From Georhizobium profundi (lineage in GTDB: Bacteria > Pseudomonadota > Alphaproteobacteria > Rhizobiales > Rhizobiaceae): a stretch of DNA of 64,000 nt. The stretch is taken from the NCBI RefSeq assembly GCF_003952725.1, contig NZ_CP032509.1, positions 4,054,001-4,118,000 on the forward strand. The letters run 5' to 3'. Position numbers and translations under genes: made by a program. Shown here piece after piece: positions 45,020-55,226 of the stretch. Under the pieces are notes generated by a model, which was not told where the DNA came from, did no database searches, and worked only from the letters and a program-made list of their open reading frames with translations. The stretch's first letter is position 1, and each line of letters starts with the position of its first letter.

Positions 45020-46057
45020 ATGAACCGCCACGACCCCAACTTCAGCCCCAAGATCATCGACGTGGCGCGCGCAGCGGGCGTGTCGACCGCGACGGTCAGC
45101 CGCGCCATCACCAACCCGACCATGGTCACCGAAGCGACGCGCGCGGCGGTCATGGCGGCGATCGCCGAGACCGGCTACATCGTCAACCACGCGGCCCGAA
45201 ACCTGCGCCGGCAGCAGACCGGCGGCATCGTCGTGCTCGTCCCGAACCTCTCCAATCCGTTCTTCTCGCAGATCCTGTCGGGTGTCGCCGCCGTCATGTC
45301 GGAGGCGGGTTTCAACGTGCTCGTGGCCGACACGCAGCAGCCGAAGGGTGCCGATCTTCAGATCGCGCAATATCTCCACAACAACCGCGCCGATGGGCTG
45401 ATCGTGCTCGATGGCGCGATCCCGGAAAGCCTGTTTGCCGACTACCGGCGCACCCGCTCTCGCCCGCCGGTCGTCTTCGCCTGCGAATGGGTGGAAGGGT
45501 TCGGCGAGCCGTCGGTCACAATCGACAATGCCGAAGGCGCCATGCTGGCGGTCAACCACCTGATCGACCTCGGCCATCGAAAGATCGGCCATGTGCTCGG
45601 CCCGCTCGACAACGTGCTGACCATCAAGCGCCGTGAAGGCACGATTTCGGCACTGGAGGCCGCCGGGCTTCCGGTCCATCCCGACTGGTTTTTCGAAGGC
45701 GATTTCTCTCTGGCTTCCGGCGTCGTCGCAGCGCGCGCCTGGCTCGCCACCTCCGACCGTCCGACCGGCGTCTTTTGTTCGTCCGATGCCATGGCCTGCG
45801 GCTTCATGGCTGAGCTGCACAGTCACGGCGTCCGCGTTCCCGAAGACGTGTCCGTGGTCGGCTTCGACGACATCGAAATCGCGCAGCATTTCATTCCGAA
45901 GCTCACGACGATCCACCAGCCGCGCACCGCGATCGGCGAGGCCGCTGCGCGCATGCTGCTTGCCCGGCTTTCCGGGAACAGCGATGATGTCGACAGCGTG
46001 CGCCTGACGGTCGAACTGGTGCGCCGCGACAGTACGGGCGCACCTCCCATTCGCTGA
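45020..46057 (+). CDS. LacI family transcriptional regulator of the sugar operon
   Basis: This 345-residue repressor has the LacI helix-turn-helix (KIIDVARAAGVSTATVSRAI, about residues 11-30), the hinge VNHAARNLRRQQ and the effector-binding domain (GGIVVLVPNLSNPFFSQIL, VSVVGFDDIEIAQHF, LTTIHQPRTAIGEAAARMLL). It is divergent from the sugar operon with two matching operators in the gap, so it should repress both until its sugar arrives. ATG 45020 sits close to the CGACAGGAATCGCGACAG leader. The effector is probably the transported sugar or a product. Confidence 0.93.
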   Translation: MNRHDPNFSPKIIDVARAAGVSTATVSRAITNPTMVTEATRAAVMAAIAETGYIVNHAARNLRRQQTGGIVVLVPNLSNPFFSQILSGVAAVMSEAGFNVLVADTQQPKGADLQIAQYLHNNRADGLIVLDGAIPESLFADYRRTRSRPPVVFACEWVEGFGEPSVTIDNAEGAMLAVNHLIDLGHRKIGHVLGPLDNVLTIKRREGTISALEAAGLPVHPDWFFEGDFSLASGVVAARAWLATSDRPTGVFCSSDAMACGFMAELHSHGVRVPEDVSVVGFDDIEIAQHFIPKLTTIHQPRTAIGEAAARMLLARLSGNSDDVDSVRLTVELVRRDSTGAPPIR

Positions 46058-46088
46058 TGGGTTTTCAACCGACGGGCGCAGCGCGCTC

Positions 46089-47399
46089 TCAGACATAGCG
46101 GTTCACCAGGTTCTCCAGATATTCCTGGCGACCGGACCGCGGCTGCGGATCGATCTTCTCATCGATCACGCGCTTCTCGATCGATTCAAGCGTCATCGAT
46201 CCATCCAGCATCGACTTTGCTTGCGGCTTGTCCCAGCCGGCGTAGCGTTCGGAAAGCGGCCCAGCGAGCGCCTTGTCCTCGATCATTCGAGCAGCGGCCT
46301 TCAGGCCGCGGGCGCAGCAGTCCATGCCGCCGATATGAGCGATCAGCAGATCTTCCGGATCGAGCGACTGGCGGCGCAGCTTCGCGTCGAAATTGGTGCC
46401 GCCGGTCGTAAAGCCGCCGGCCTTCAGCACTTCGAGATAGGCGAGTGCCATTTCCGGCACGTTGTTGGGGAACTGGTCGGTGTCCCAGCCGGACTGATAG
46501 TCGTTCCGGTTCATGTCGATCGAGCCGAAGATGCCGAGAGCTGCCGCAAGCGAGAGTTCGTGCTCGAAGGAATGGCCGGCGAGGATCGCGTGGCCCTGCT
46601 CGATATTGGTCTTCACCTCGTTTTCGAGCCCGTAGCGCTTGAGGAAGCCGTAGATCGTGCCGACATCGTAGTCATATTGATGCTTGGTCGGCTCCTGCGG
46701 CTTCGGCTCGATCAGGATCGTGCCCTTGAAGCCGATGCGATGCTTGTAGTCGACCACCATGGAGAGGAAACGGCCCATCTGGTCGAGTTCGCGGCCCATG
46801 TCGGTGTTGAGCAGCGTCTCGTAGCCTTCACGCCCGCCCCAGAGCACGTAGTTCTCGCCACCGAGGCGCTGGGTCACGTCCATGCAGCTCTTCACGGTCG
46901 CTGCCGCATAGGCGAAGACGTCCGGGTCAGGATTGGTCGCGGCGCCGGCCATGTAGCGACGATGCGAAAAGAGATTGGCCGTGCCCCAGAGCAGCTTGAT
47001 GCCCGAGGCATCCATCTTCTCCTGAAAGTAGTCGGCAATCGCGTTCAGCCGGTCGCGGCTTTCGGTGAAGGTGTCCGCCTCCGGGCGCACATCGGCATCG
47101 TGGAAGGTGAAATAGGGAACGCCGAGCGCCTCGAACATGTCGAAAGCGACATCGGCCTTCTTCCTGGCGAGTTCCATCGTGTCGCCGAACCACGGACGTT
47201 CAAAAGTCTGGCCACCGAAGGGATCGCCGCCTGGCCAGACGAAGGAGTGCCAGTAGCAGACCGCAAAGCGCAGATGGTCTTCCATGCGCTTGCCGAGAAC
47301 CATTTCGTTCGGATCATAGAAGCGGAACGCAAGGGGATTGGTGCTGTCCTTGCCCTCAAAGGGGATCTTGTCGATCGCGCCGAAGAAACCTGTACTCAC
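46089..47399 (-). CDS. xylA: Xylose isomerase
   Basis: This 436-residue metal-dependent isomerase turns D-xylose into D-xylulose (also glucose to fructose) in the cytoplasm. Family stretches include [18 protein letters not shown] (active-site His), [31 protein letters not shown] (metal ligands) and [17 protein letters not shown]. The length is standard. The start is GTG at 47399, overlapping the TGA stop of xylB (GTGA), so translation is coupled. Together with xylB it forms the xylose entry pathway. Confidence 0.96.
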   Translation of the reverse strand: MSTGFFGAIDKIPFEGKDSTNPLAFRFYDPNEMVLGKRMEDHLRFAVCYWHSFVWPGGDPFGGQTFERPWFGDTMELARKKADVAFDMFEALGVPYFTFHDADVRPEADTFTESRDRLNAIADYFQEKMDASGIKLLWGTANLFSHRRYMAGAATNPDPDVFAYAAATVKSCMDVTQRLGGENYVLWGGREGYETLLNTDMGRELDQMGRFLSMVVDYKHRIGFKGTILIEPKPQEPTKHQYDYDVGTIYGFLKRYGLENEVKTNIEQGHAILAGHSFEHELSLAAALGIFGSIDMNRNDYQSGWDTDQFPNNVPEMALAYLEVLKAGGFTTGGTNFDAKLRRQSLDPEDLLIAHIGGMDCCARGLKAAARMIEDKALAGPLSERYAGWDKPQAKSMLDGSMTLESIEKRVIDEKIDPQPRSGRQEYLENLVNRYV

Positions 47400-48850
47400 T
47401 GAAACACTCCTTTGATCGCGGGATAGGCCTTGCGGTAGCGCGCGAAGCCCTCATCGAATGCGGATTGAAGCTTGGCGACGGGTTCGATCGTCCTTGCGAT
47501 CGCCGGTGCCAGGCAGATGGATGCAGGGTCGGCGCCCTCGGCAGCAATCAGGCCCAGACGAGCAGCACCGAAGGCCGCACCGAAGTCGCCATCGGCTGGA
47601 ATATCGACCGGAACGCCGAGCACAGTCGCGAGCGCCGTCAGCCAGTAGTCGGAGCGCGATCCCCCGCCGATAGCGGTCACCCGATCAAGCTTGGTGCCAG
47701 CGGCCTCCAGCGCATCCCGGTTGTCGCGGAAGGCGTAGGCGACCCCCTCCATGACGGCGCGGGTCATGACGCCGCGATCGCTCTCATGGCCGAGCCCGAG
47801 GAACGCGCCGCGGATCGCGGCATCGTTCAGCGGTGTGCGCTCGCCGGAGAGATACGGCAGGAAGATCACCGACGATGGCGCCTGAAGCGCGCCGCCGACA
47901 GCCCCCGTCAACTCGGCAGGCTTGACGCCGACGACCGACGACAGCCAGTTCATCGCATCGGTGGCGGACAGGATGACGCCCATCTGGTGCCAAGTGTTCG
48001 GCAGCGCGTGGCAGAAGGTGTGAACCGCGCTCTCTGCATTCGGCCGATAGCTGTCGGTGGCTGCGAAGAGAACCCCGGACGTTCCGAGCGACAGGAACGC
48101 CGAGCCCGAGGCGACCGTGCCCATGCCACAGGCGGACGCCGCATTGTCGCCTGCCCCTCCGGCCACGACGATGCCGGCCGGCAAACCGAGTTCTGCCGCG
48201 AGATCTCCGCGCAGCCGCCCGGCCGGTGCGGTGCCTTCGACGAGCACCGGCATGTGCGAACGGTCAAGTCCGCATGCTGCGAGAAGCGCATCCGACCAGT
48301 CGCGCCGTGCCACGTCGAGCCATGCGGTGCCGGCCGCGTCCGACATCTCGGAGATGAATTCGCCCGTCAGCCAGAACCGCAGATAGTCCTTCGGCAGCAG
48401 GATCTTTGCCGTTGCCGCGAATATTTCCGGCTCGTTCTCGCGGACCCACAACAGCTTCGGCGCGGTGAAACCGGGGAAGACGATGTTGCCCGTCAATTGC
48501 CGAAACTGCGGATCGGCATCGAGTGCAGCGGCTTCACGGTGGCTGCGCGTGTCGTTCCAGAGGATTGCCGGGCGCAGAACTTTGCCCGCCTTATCGAGGA
48601 GCGTCGCGCCGTGCATCTGGCCAGACAGGCCGATGCCGCGCACTGCACCCATTTCCGCCGGATGGCTGTCACGCAGGCTCAGAAGCGCGATCCGGGTCGC
48701 CTCGACCCAGTCGGCAGGATCCTGCTCCGACCAGCCGGGATGGGGCCGCGATACCTCGAGCGAAGCGTTGGCCGACGCCACGACCCGCTGGTCGCCGTCG
48801 ATCAGCAGCGCCTTTACACCCGAAGTGCCGAGGTCAATCCCTAGAAACAT
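47396..48850 (-). CDS. xylB: Xylulokinase
   Basis: This 484-residue FGGY-family kinase phosphorylates D-xylulose to xylulose 5-phosphate for the pentose phosphate route. The N-terminus [19 protein letters not shown] is the ATP-binding core; [35 protein letters not shown] and [20 protein letters not shown] are family signatures. Its GAGG ribosome site lies inside a palindromic operator (48850-48865) shared with the LacI gene upstream, so binding there would also block translation initiation signals in DNA. It precedes xylA with a 4-nt overlap. Confidence 0.96.
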   Translation of the reverse strand: MFLGIDLGTSGVKALLIDGDQRVVASANASLEVSRPHPGWSEQDPADWVEATRIALLSLRDSHPAEMGAVRGIGLSGQMHGATLLDKAGKVLRPAILWNDTRSHREAAALDADPQFRQLTGNIVFPGFTAPKLLWVRENEPEIFAATAKILLPKDYLRFWLTGEFISEMSDAAGTAWLDVARRDWSDALLAACGLDRSHMPVLVEGTAPAGRLRGDLAAELGLPAGIVVAGGAGDNAASACGMGTVASGSAFLSLGTSGVLFAATDSYRPNAESAVHTFCHALPNTWHQMGVILSATDAMNWLSSVVGVKPAELTGAVGGALQAPSSVIFLPYLSGERTPLNDAAIRGAFLGLGHESDRGVMTRAVMEGVAYAFRDNRDALEAAGTKLDRVTAIGGGSRSDYWLTALATVLGVPVDIPADGDFGAAFGAARLGLIAAEGADPASICLAPAIARTIEPVAKLQSAFDEGFARYRKAYPAIKGVFQ

Positions 48851-48865
48851 GCGTTACGTACCTCA
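48850..48865. promoter_or_regulatory. Candidate XylR-type operator over the xylB start
   Basis: Read on the minus strand, TGAGGTACGTAACGCA ends at the xylB ATG and matches 13 of 16 positions of the site at 49964-49979 in front of the LacI-family gene (TGATGTACGTAAATCA). The shared core is GTACGTAA. Two copies, one before each likely target, suggest the adjacent LacI protein binds both. Confidence 0.6.
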
Positions 48866-48902
48866 AAAATGAATGCTGTTTGTGCGGGGAGAAGGGCATC
48901 GA

Positions 48903-49928
48903 TCACGGCAGATTGTCCCGCAGAAAGATGTCGATGCGAATGCGCTCCTGTCCGTCGACGAGGTCGACGCCATCGGCCAAGGCCTTCATCACGCGGATTG
49001 CGCTGCGCACCTCATGGCCCGCATCCTGATTGATGACGGCCGCGAAGACGCCGTCGGCCAAAGCCTGGCGTGCGTGGTCGGTCAGCTCGTGCGCGACGAC
49101 CTCGATCTTGCCGTTCAGCCCCCGGGCCTTCAGCGCTGAAATCAATCCGCGATTACCGGCGCCGAGACTGTAGATGCCAACGACGTCCCGTTCGCGATCC
49201 AGCATTTCGCCAACCAGCCGCTCCGCGGTCTCGGCCTCGTCTCGACCCTCGATGACAGGCAGGACTTCGAGGTCCGTGAATTCCGCACGCATCACCTGAT
49301 CGAAGCCCAGGCGACGCTCCACATGATCTCGGACCAGCATCGAGCCGGCCAGAACCGCGACTTTGCCGGGCCGATGAGACAGGAAACGACCGAGAAGGCT
49401 CGCTGCGGTGCGACCGGCAGCAACGTTGTCGATGCCCACATAATGGCGTCGTCGCGCGCTCGGAAGGTCGGATACGAGCGTCACGATCGGCACGCCGGCA
49501 TCGGCAAGCCGCGCCACGGACCGGCGCACTGCGGGCGATTCCGTCGCCACGAGCGCAACACCGGCGAGGCCCTCAATGTTCAGGCCATCGAGTGCATACG
49601 CCAATGCACCTTCATCGAAGGGCGGCACCGTCAAAAGTCTGATGTCCGTGCGCTCGACAGACGAGCGCCGGCGCGCTTCGTGCACCGCCATTTCCAGCCC
49701 GCGCATGAAGCTGTTTTCGCCTTCCGGAACCACGAAGACGAGCGGGTAGACACGGGATTTGGCGAGATTGGCTGCGGCGAGATCGCGCTGGTAGCCGAGA
49801 GAGGCGATCACCTGCTCGACGCGCAGGACAGTTTCGGCGCGCACGCCCTTACGGCGGTTCAGCACGCGATCAACCGTGGCAAGGCTGACGCCCGCTTTTT
49901 CAGCGATGTCGTGGACCGTCGGCCGCAT
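48903..49928 (-). CDS. LacI family regulator of the xylAB genes
   Basis: This 341-residue repressor has the LacI HTH (TVHDIAEKAGVSLATVDRVL, with the hinge GYQRDLAAANLAKSR) and an effector domain (FVVPEGENSFMRGLEMAVHE, VLAGSMLVRDHVERRLGFDQ, NQDAGHEVRSAIRVMKAL). This architecture is common for regulators next to xylAB in rhizobia. ATG 49928 has GGAGGAATT upstream; an earlier in-frame start adds five residues. It lies 52 nt upstream of xylB on the same strand and carries its own copy of the shared operator. Confidence 0.92.
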   Translation of the reverse strand: MRPTVHDIAEKAGVSLATVDRVLNRRKGVRAETVLRVEQVIASLGYQRDLAAANLAKSRVYPLVFVVPEGENSFMRGLEMAVHEARRRSSVERTDIRLLTVPPFDEGALAYALDGLNIEGLAGVALVATESPAVRRSVARLADAGVPIVTLVSDLPSARRRHYVGIDNVAAGRTAASLLGRFLSHRPGKVAVLAGSMLVRDHVERRLGFDQVMRAEFTDLEVLPVIEGRDEAETAERLVGEMLDRERDVVGIYSLGAGNRGLISALKARGLNGKIEVVAHELTDHARQALADGVFAAVINQDAGHEVRSAIRVMKALADGVDLVDGQERIRIDIFLRDNLP

Positions 49929-49963
49929 GCGAATTCCTCCCAAAATCGACGTAGCGAGATTTC

Positions 49964-49979
49964 TGATGTACGTAAATCA
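49964..49979. promoter_or_regulatory. Candidate autoregulatory operator of the xylose LacI regulator
   Basis: TGATGTACGTAAATCA, about 36 nt upstream of the LacI start, contains the inverted arms TGAT/ATCA and the TACGTA core also seen at the xylB start. See 48850-48865 for the match. Confidence 0.58.
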
Positions 49980-50159
49980 AAAAATGTGCTGCGCTGCGCA
50001 AATAGATATGGCGATCGAAGACAGGGGCGATGATCGCGCAACCAAACGCGGTGCCAAGCATTAGGGACCTTGCGGGCATCGACGTCCTGTATTTCCTTAT
50101 TTCGCGACTGCCGCTCCCGATCTCCATCGCCGGCCGTGTCGCCCTACGCAAAGTGCCTC

Positions 50160-51152
50160 ATGCGCCCCTTCCCCTGCCCGACATGCCAAACTCAGGTGTT
50201 TTTCGAAAACACGCTTTGCACCGCCTGCGGATCGACGATCGGATATGAGGCGGAAGAAAACCGCTTCGTCTGCGTCGATGCCGACCATGACAGCCTGTCC
50301 TTCTGCGCCAACCACATCCATTCGGGGTGCAATTGGACGGTGCGTGACGCGGGGCGCTATTGTCTTTCCTGCGACCTCAACGAGATGATCCCGCCGGTCG
50401 ACGATCCGGAGCAGCGGCGTCGCTGGGCAGACGTCGAGGTGTCGAAGCGGCGCTTTCTCTATAGCGTGATGCGCATGGACATTCCGATCTACCCCAAGCG
50501 CCACGACCCGACGGGACTGTCGTTCCGCATTCTCGTCGATGCCGAACATGGCGGCGCCGGAAATGTGACGATGGGGCACCAGAACGGCGTGATCACAATC
50601 GACGCGACGGAAGCCGACGCGCATCTGCGCGAGTTTCGGCGTGCCGAACTCGACGAGCGCTACCGAACCCTGCTCGGCCACATGCGGCACGAGTCCGGAC
50701 ACTATTTCTGGGAAAGATTGCTGCTCATCGAGGGCTTCGACACGGAATTTCGCGCGCTCTTCGGAGATGAGCGGGAGGATTATGGCGAAGCACTGAAGCG
50801 CTATTACAAGCAAGGAGCGCCGGCCGACTGGCAGGAGAAACACATCTCCGCCTATTGCACGGCACATCCCTGGGAGGACTGGGCCGAGACCTTCGCGCAT
50901 TACATGCACATCGTCGACGGCGTGGAGACCGTCGAGGCCTATCGCCAGGCGAAAGATGACGAGCCTTTCGACCCCTATGACCGCGACGTCTTCGCGCTGA
51001 CGCTCCAGCGCTGGATGTCCACTGCGCTGTTGATGAACGCGATGAACCGCAGTCTAGGTCATCAGGATTACTATCCTTTCGTGGTCAACGAAAGCGTCGC
51101 CGACAAGATGCGTTTCATAGATCAATGGATGGGCAAATTACGTGCGAATTGA
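50160..51152 (+). CDS. Putative zinc-binding metallopeptidase with zinc ribbon
   Basis: This 330-residue protein pairs an N-terminal Cys-rich ribbon (CPTCQ at 6-9, CTAC at 20-23, further Cys at 38, 49, 57, 68 and 71) with a metallopeptidase core holding HMRHESGHYFWERLL; the HExxH zinc site is His177-Glu178-His181. ISAYCTAHPWEDWAETFAHY supplies the likely third ligand. The layout matches the bacterial putative zinc-binding metallopeptidase family of unknown target. I chose ATG 50160 because it starts just before the first CxxC; the frame is open upstream. It is isolated, on the plus strand. Confidence 0.88.
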   Translation: MRPFPCPTCQTQVFFENTLCTACGSTIGYEAEENRFVCVDADHDSLSFCANHIHSGCNWTVRDAGRYCLSCDLNEMIPPVDDPEQRRRWADVEVSKRRFLYSVMRMDIPIYPKRHDPTGLSFRILVDAEHGGAGNVTMGHQNGVITIDATEADAHLREFRRAELDERYRTLLGHMRHESGHYFWERLLLIEGFDTEFRALFGDEREDYGEALKRYYKQGAPADWQEKHISAYCTAHPWEDWAETFAHYMHIVDGVETVEAYRQAKDDEPFDPYDRDVFALTLQRWMSTALLMNAMNRSLGHQDYYPFVVNESVADKMRFIDQWMGKLRAN

Positions 51153-51390
51153 TGCGCGCCGCTCGCGAGTCTTGTCGACCAGAGCAGACCGATGAACTGC
51201 CAAAATTTCGCCGCATCTCTTGATCCGCCAGCGCGAAGGGCGTTAGGTTAGGCATTAAGGGGCCGATATTCTTGCCATATTAGCTGCAAGTCAGCCGCTT
51301 CATTTTCACCAGCTTCGCAGACAGGAGCACACCCGCACGTCCGATTTTCGGGCTCATCACCAAACACCACCATGTTGGGAGACAACATCC

Positions 51391-52257
51391 ATGTCGACAT
51401 TCTCCAAAGCCTTTGCCGCCACGCTTGCCACCGGCGTCGCCCTTTTCGGAATAGCCGGTCAAGCACAGGCAGCATCGCTCGAAGACATCCAGGCAAGTGG
51501 GACGATCCGCATCGCTGTGGCGAACGAGATCCCCTACGGCTATGTCGACCCGAATGGTGAGGCGATGGGCGCCGGCCCGGACGTTGCCAAGAAGATCGCC
51601 GAAGAGCTCGGCATCGAGAACATCGAGTGGGTGACGACGCAGTTCTCCTCCCTGATCCCTGGCCTTCAGGCAGACCAGTTCGACGTCGTCGCCGCTGAAA
51701 TGGCGATCCTGCCCGATCGTTGCCAGCAGGTGGTTTATTCCGAGCCGAGCACCTCTTACGGTGAAGGCCTTCTGGTCGCGGCCGGCAACCCGGCGGACGT
51801 GCACTCCTTTGCCGATTTCGCCGAGCGTGACGACATCACCGTCGCGATCATGGCCGGCGCCGACCAGCTCGAGATGCTGCAGGCACTTGGCGTTCCAGAA
51901 GACCGCATGGTGACGATCCAGTCGAATTCCGATGCGATTTCCACCGTCTCCACCGGCCGCGCCGATGCCTATGCCGCGACCGGCCTGACCGTCGGCGAGC
52001 TCGACAACCAGAGCGAACAGGTCGAGGCAGCCGCAGAATTCGTCGATCCGGTCATCGACGGCGAAGAAGTCCGTTCCTGGGGCGGCTTCACCTTCGCTTC
52101 CAACAACGAAGGCCTGCGCGACGCCTGGAACGAAGCACTGTTGACGTTCAAGGAGACCGACGAGTGGCGCGCGATCCTCTCGGGCTACGGCTTCACGGAA
52201 GCCGACATCGAGGGTTCCTTCAATGCGACGACGGAAGAACTCTGCGCCGCAGAATAA
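51391..52257 (+). CDS. ehuB: Ectoine/polar amino acid ABC transporter substrate-binding protein (EhuB-like)
   Basis: This 288-residue type II periplasmic binding protein has a signal peptide (MSTFSKAFAATLATGVALFG..., cleavage near AQA|ASLED). The mature stretch RIAVANEIPYGYVDPNGEAMGAGPDV and IPGLQADQFDVVAAEMAILPDRCQQV resemble EhuB, the ectoine/hydroxyectoine receptor of rhizobia. GGCGCCGGCCC-coded GAGPDVAK is the ligand loop. ATG 51391 has GGGAGA upstream. It leads four genes, B-C-D-A. Ectoine is a reasonable call; another polar amino acid is possible because no ectoine-breakdown genes adjoin. Confidence 0.82.
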   Translation: MSTFSKAFAATLATGVALFGIAGQAQAASLEDIQASGTIRIAVANEIPYGYVDPNGEAMGAGPDVAKKIAEELGIENIEWVTTQFSSLIPGLQADQFDVVAAEMAILPDRCQQVVYSEPSTSYGEGLLVAAGNPADVHSFADFAERDDITVAIMAGADQLEMLQALGVPEDRMVTIQSNSDAISTVSTGRADAYAATGLTVGELDNQSEQVEAAAEFVDPVIDGEEVRSWGGFTFASNNEGLRDAWNEALLTFKETDEWRAILSGYGFTEADIEGSFNATTEELCAAE

Positions 52258-52277
52258 TCCAGACTGAACCATGGTCC

Positions 52278-52308
52278 TGCCCCGTCCGGCGATAAACCGG
52301 GCGGGGCA
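52278..52308 (+). promoter_or_regulatory. Intercistronic hairpin between ehuB and ehuC
   Basis: TGCCCCGTCCGG pairs with CCGGGCGGGGCA (one G-U) around a 7-nt loop, 20 nt after the ehuB stop and 47 nt before ehuC. No T-run follows. Such stems often protect the binding-protein mRNA or cut read-through, giving more receptor than permease. Confidence 0.7.
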
Positions 52309-52355
52309 AGCGCTATCCGCACCACACTTCTCGACGGGCGACCGAAAGGACAGGT

Positions 52356-53027
52356 ATGGAATGGACTGAGTATTTCGCGCCCCTCATGCGCGGCGCGTGG
52401 GTTACGATCCAGCTCACCGTCTGGTCAACGATCTTCGGCGCGATGCTGTCGTTCGCCGCAGGCATCGGCAAGGTTTCCGGCAACGGCTTCGCCCGCTGGA
52501 TCTCCGTCGTCTACATCGAGATTTTCCGCGGCACGTCGCTTCTCGTCCAGCTGTTCTGGCTCTTCTTCGCGCTACCGGTCGCGGGGCAGGCGATCGGCGT
52601 TGATCTGCGCATGTCGCCCGTGGTCGCAGGCGTGCTGGCACTGTCGCTCAACATCGGCGCCTATGGCGCGGAAGTGGTGCGCGGCGCCATCCAGTCCGTG
52701 TCTCATGACCAGTACGAAGCGGCCAAGGCGCTGAATTTCACGCCGCGCCAGGCGCTGTGGCGTATCGCCCTGCCCCAGGCGATCCCCGAGATGATGCCGA
52801 CATTCGGCAATCTCGCCGTCCAGAACCTCAAGGACACCGCCCTCGTCTCCCTGATCACGCTGCAGGATCTGGCGTTTCGCGCCGAGCAGCTGCGCAATTT
52901 CACCCAGGACAGCACGACCATCTTCACCATCGTGCTCTTCATGTATTTCGGCATGGCGCTGGTTCTGACGGCCATCATGAAGCTTCTCGAGCGCTCGGTC
53001 GGGCGCTGGAAGACTGCGAGGGCGTAG
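52356..53027 (+). CDS. ehuC: ABC transporter permease (EhuC-like)
   Basis: This 223-residue inner-membrane permease of the HisM/GlnP polar amino acid class has about five hydrophobic segments. The ATPase-contact motif is EAAKALNFTPRQALWRIALPQAIP; VVYIEIFRGTSLLVQLFWLF and LSLNIGAYGAEVVRGAI are further family stretches. It forms a heterodimer with the next gene product. ATG 52356 follows AAAGGACAGGT. ehuD starts 3 nt after its stop. Confidence 0.92.
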   Translation: MEWTEYFAPLMRGAWVTIQLTVWSTIFGAMLSFAAGIGKVSGNGFARWISVVYIEIFRGTSLLVQLFWLFFALPVAGQAIGVDLRMSPVVAGVLALSLNIGAYGAEVVRGAIQSVSHDQYEAAKALNFTPRQALWRIALPQAIPEMMPTFGNLAVQNLKDTALVSLITLQDLAFRAEQLRNFTQDSTTIFTIVLFMYFGMALVLTAIMKLLERSVGRWKTARA

Positions 53028-53030
53028 GCG

Positions 53031-53722
53031 ATGCTGTTCGGATATGAATGGGATACGAGCGCCGGCCCGCTGGTTTTCGCCTGGTCGATCCTGCCAATCC
53101 TCCTCACCGGCGTTCTGGTGACGATCCAGGCAGCCGTGCTCGGCTTCGGCATCGCTCTGGTGCTCGGGCTCGTGCTGGCTGTTCTCAAGGCTGCGCCCTC
53201 GCGGCTGATCTCATGGCCGGCCCATGCGGTGGCGGAATTCGTGCGCGACACGCCGCTCCTGATCCAGCTTTTCTTCCTCTATTACGTGCTGCCCGAGTAC
53301 GGGCTCGTGCTACCGGCGTTCATGACGGGGGCACTCGCGCTCGGCATCCAGTACTCGGCCTATATGGCGGAGGTGTACCGCGGAGGCATCGAAGCGGTGG
53401 CGCGGGGCCAGCGCGAAGCAGCGCGCGCGCTCAATCTTTCGTCCGCGCGCACCTTCACCCATGTCGTCCTGCCGCAGGCGATCCCGCGCGTCATCCCGGC
53501 GCTTGGCAACTATCTCGTCTCGATCATGAAGGACGTGCCGATCCTTTCTGTCGTCACCGTCATGGAGCTTCTGAACGTCGCCAAGATTATTGGCGACCGC
53601 ACCTTCAATTACATCGTGCCGCTGTCGCTGGTTGGACTGATCTACCTGATCATGACGCTGATTGCCGCCGGCGGCGTTCGCTATCTCGACAAAACCCTGC
53701 CCAAGAAAGGGATCGCGCTCAA

Positions 53723-53726
<4 letters not shown>
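53031..53726 (+). CDS. ehuD: ABC transporter permease (EhuD-like)
   Basis: This 231-residue second permease of the pair is of the same class: [40 protein letters not shown] and the ATPase-contact loop [15 protein letters not shown]. Its stop overlaps the ATG of the ATPase gene (ATGA). With EhuC it makes the translocation path for the amino acid or compatible solute bound by EhuB. Confidence 0.92.
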
Positions 53727-54502
<776 letters not shown>

Positions 54503-54614
54503 ACTGGAAACTATCGTTGCAGTAGCGGCCCGCTCCAAACTTGACTAGAAAGCCCCGGCAACGAAAACGATGCGCCGACCATCAGGACGGCGACGCCAAG
54601 GGTCGGGAAGCACC

Positions 54615-55130
54615 ATGGAGCAGACGGAAGCACCGGAGCGTGTGGAAGATCGCGATGATGCCGTCGAACACATGGAGTCCGGCAGAACGCTCGGTGAAAT
54701 CGGCCTGCAGCGCTTCGCGCCCTACCTGATGAACCGCATCATGGGGCGCTACAACCAGGCGCTTCGGGAAGACCTGACGGCGGCGAACATCACCACGCCG
54801 AAAATGCGTGCGCTTGCGGTGCTTTCTATCAATGACGGCCTGCGCATCAACGAGCTTGCGGTCTATGCGGTGGTGGAGCAATCGACGCTCAGCCGCGCGC
54901 TGGACCAAATGGAATCGGAAGGGCTCATTCGCCGCGAGAATGCAGCCGACGACAACCGCGTGCGCAACATCTTCATCACCGAAGAAGGGCGCCAGCGTTT
55001 CTCAGGCGTCTGGCCGACGATGCTGGCCGCCTATGAAGCGATGTTCGTCGGCATCGATCCGTCGGAGCGCGAAGTCTTCATCGCCACGCTGCACAAAATT
55101 CTGAGGAACATTCGCCGCCACGACTTTTGA
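54615..55130 (+). CDS. MarR family regulator of the ior genes
   Basis: This 171-residue MarR protein has an acidic N-terminal tail (about 1-30), then LQRFAPYLMNRIMGRYNQAL, the recognition part YAVVEQSTLSRALDQMESEGL and the wing RRENAADDNRVRNIFIT. ATG 54615 is the first good start. The gap between it and iorA has a perfect 18-bp palindrome, so it probably controls iorA-iorB, with an aryl-carboxylate or indole derivative as the likely ligand by analogy. It also lies downstream of the Ehu transporter on the same strand. Confidence 0.9.
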   Translation: MEQTEAPERVEDRDDAVEHMESGRTLGEIGLQRFAPYLMNRIMGRYNQALREDLTAANITTPKMRALAVLSINDGLRINELAVYAVVEQSTLSRALDQMESEGLIRRENAADDNRVRNIFITEEGRQRFSGVWPTMLAAYEAMFVGIDPSEREVFIATLHKILRNIRRHDF

Positions 55131-55167
55131 ACGGAGACTGCCCTTGACGGCATGGGCTGCGCGCATG

Positions 55168-55185
55168 AATATGCATTTGCATATT
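55168..55185. promoter_or_regulatory. MarR-type palindromic operator in front of iorA
   Basis: AATATGCA-TT-TGCATATT is a perfect 18-bp inverted repeat in the 96-nt gap between the MarR gene and iorA, about 42 nt before the iorA ATG. Size and symmetry suit a MarR dimer. Confidence 0.8.
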
Positions 55186-55226
55186 TTATTGTTCCAGCTG
55201 CCCATGCCGAAAAGGACTGACCCTCA

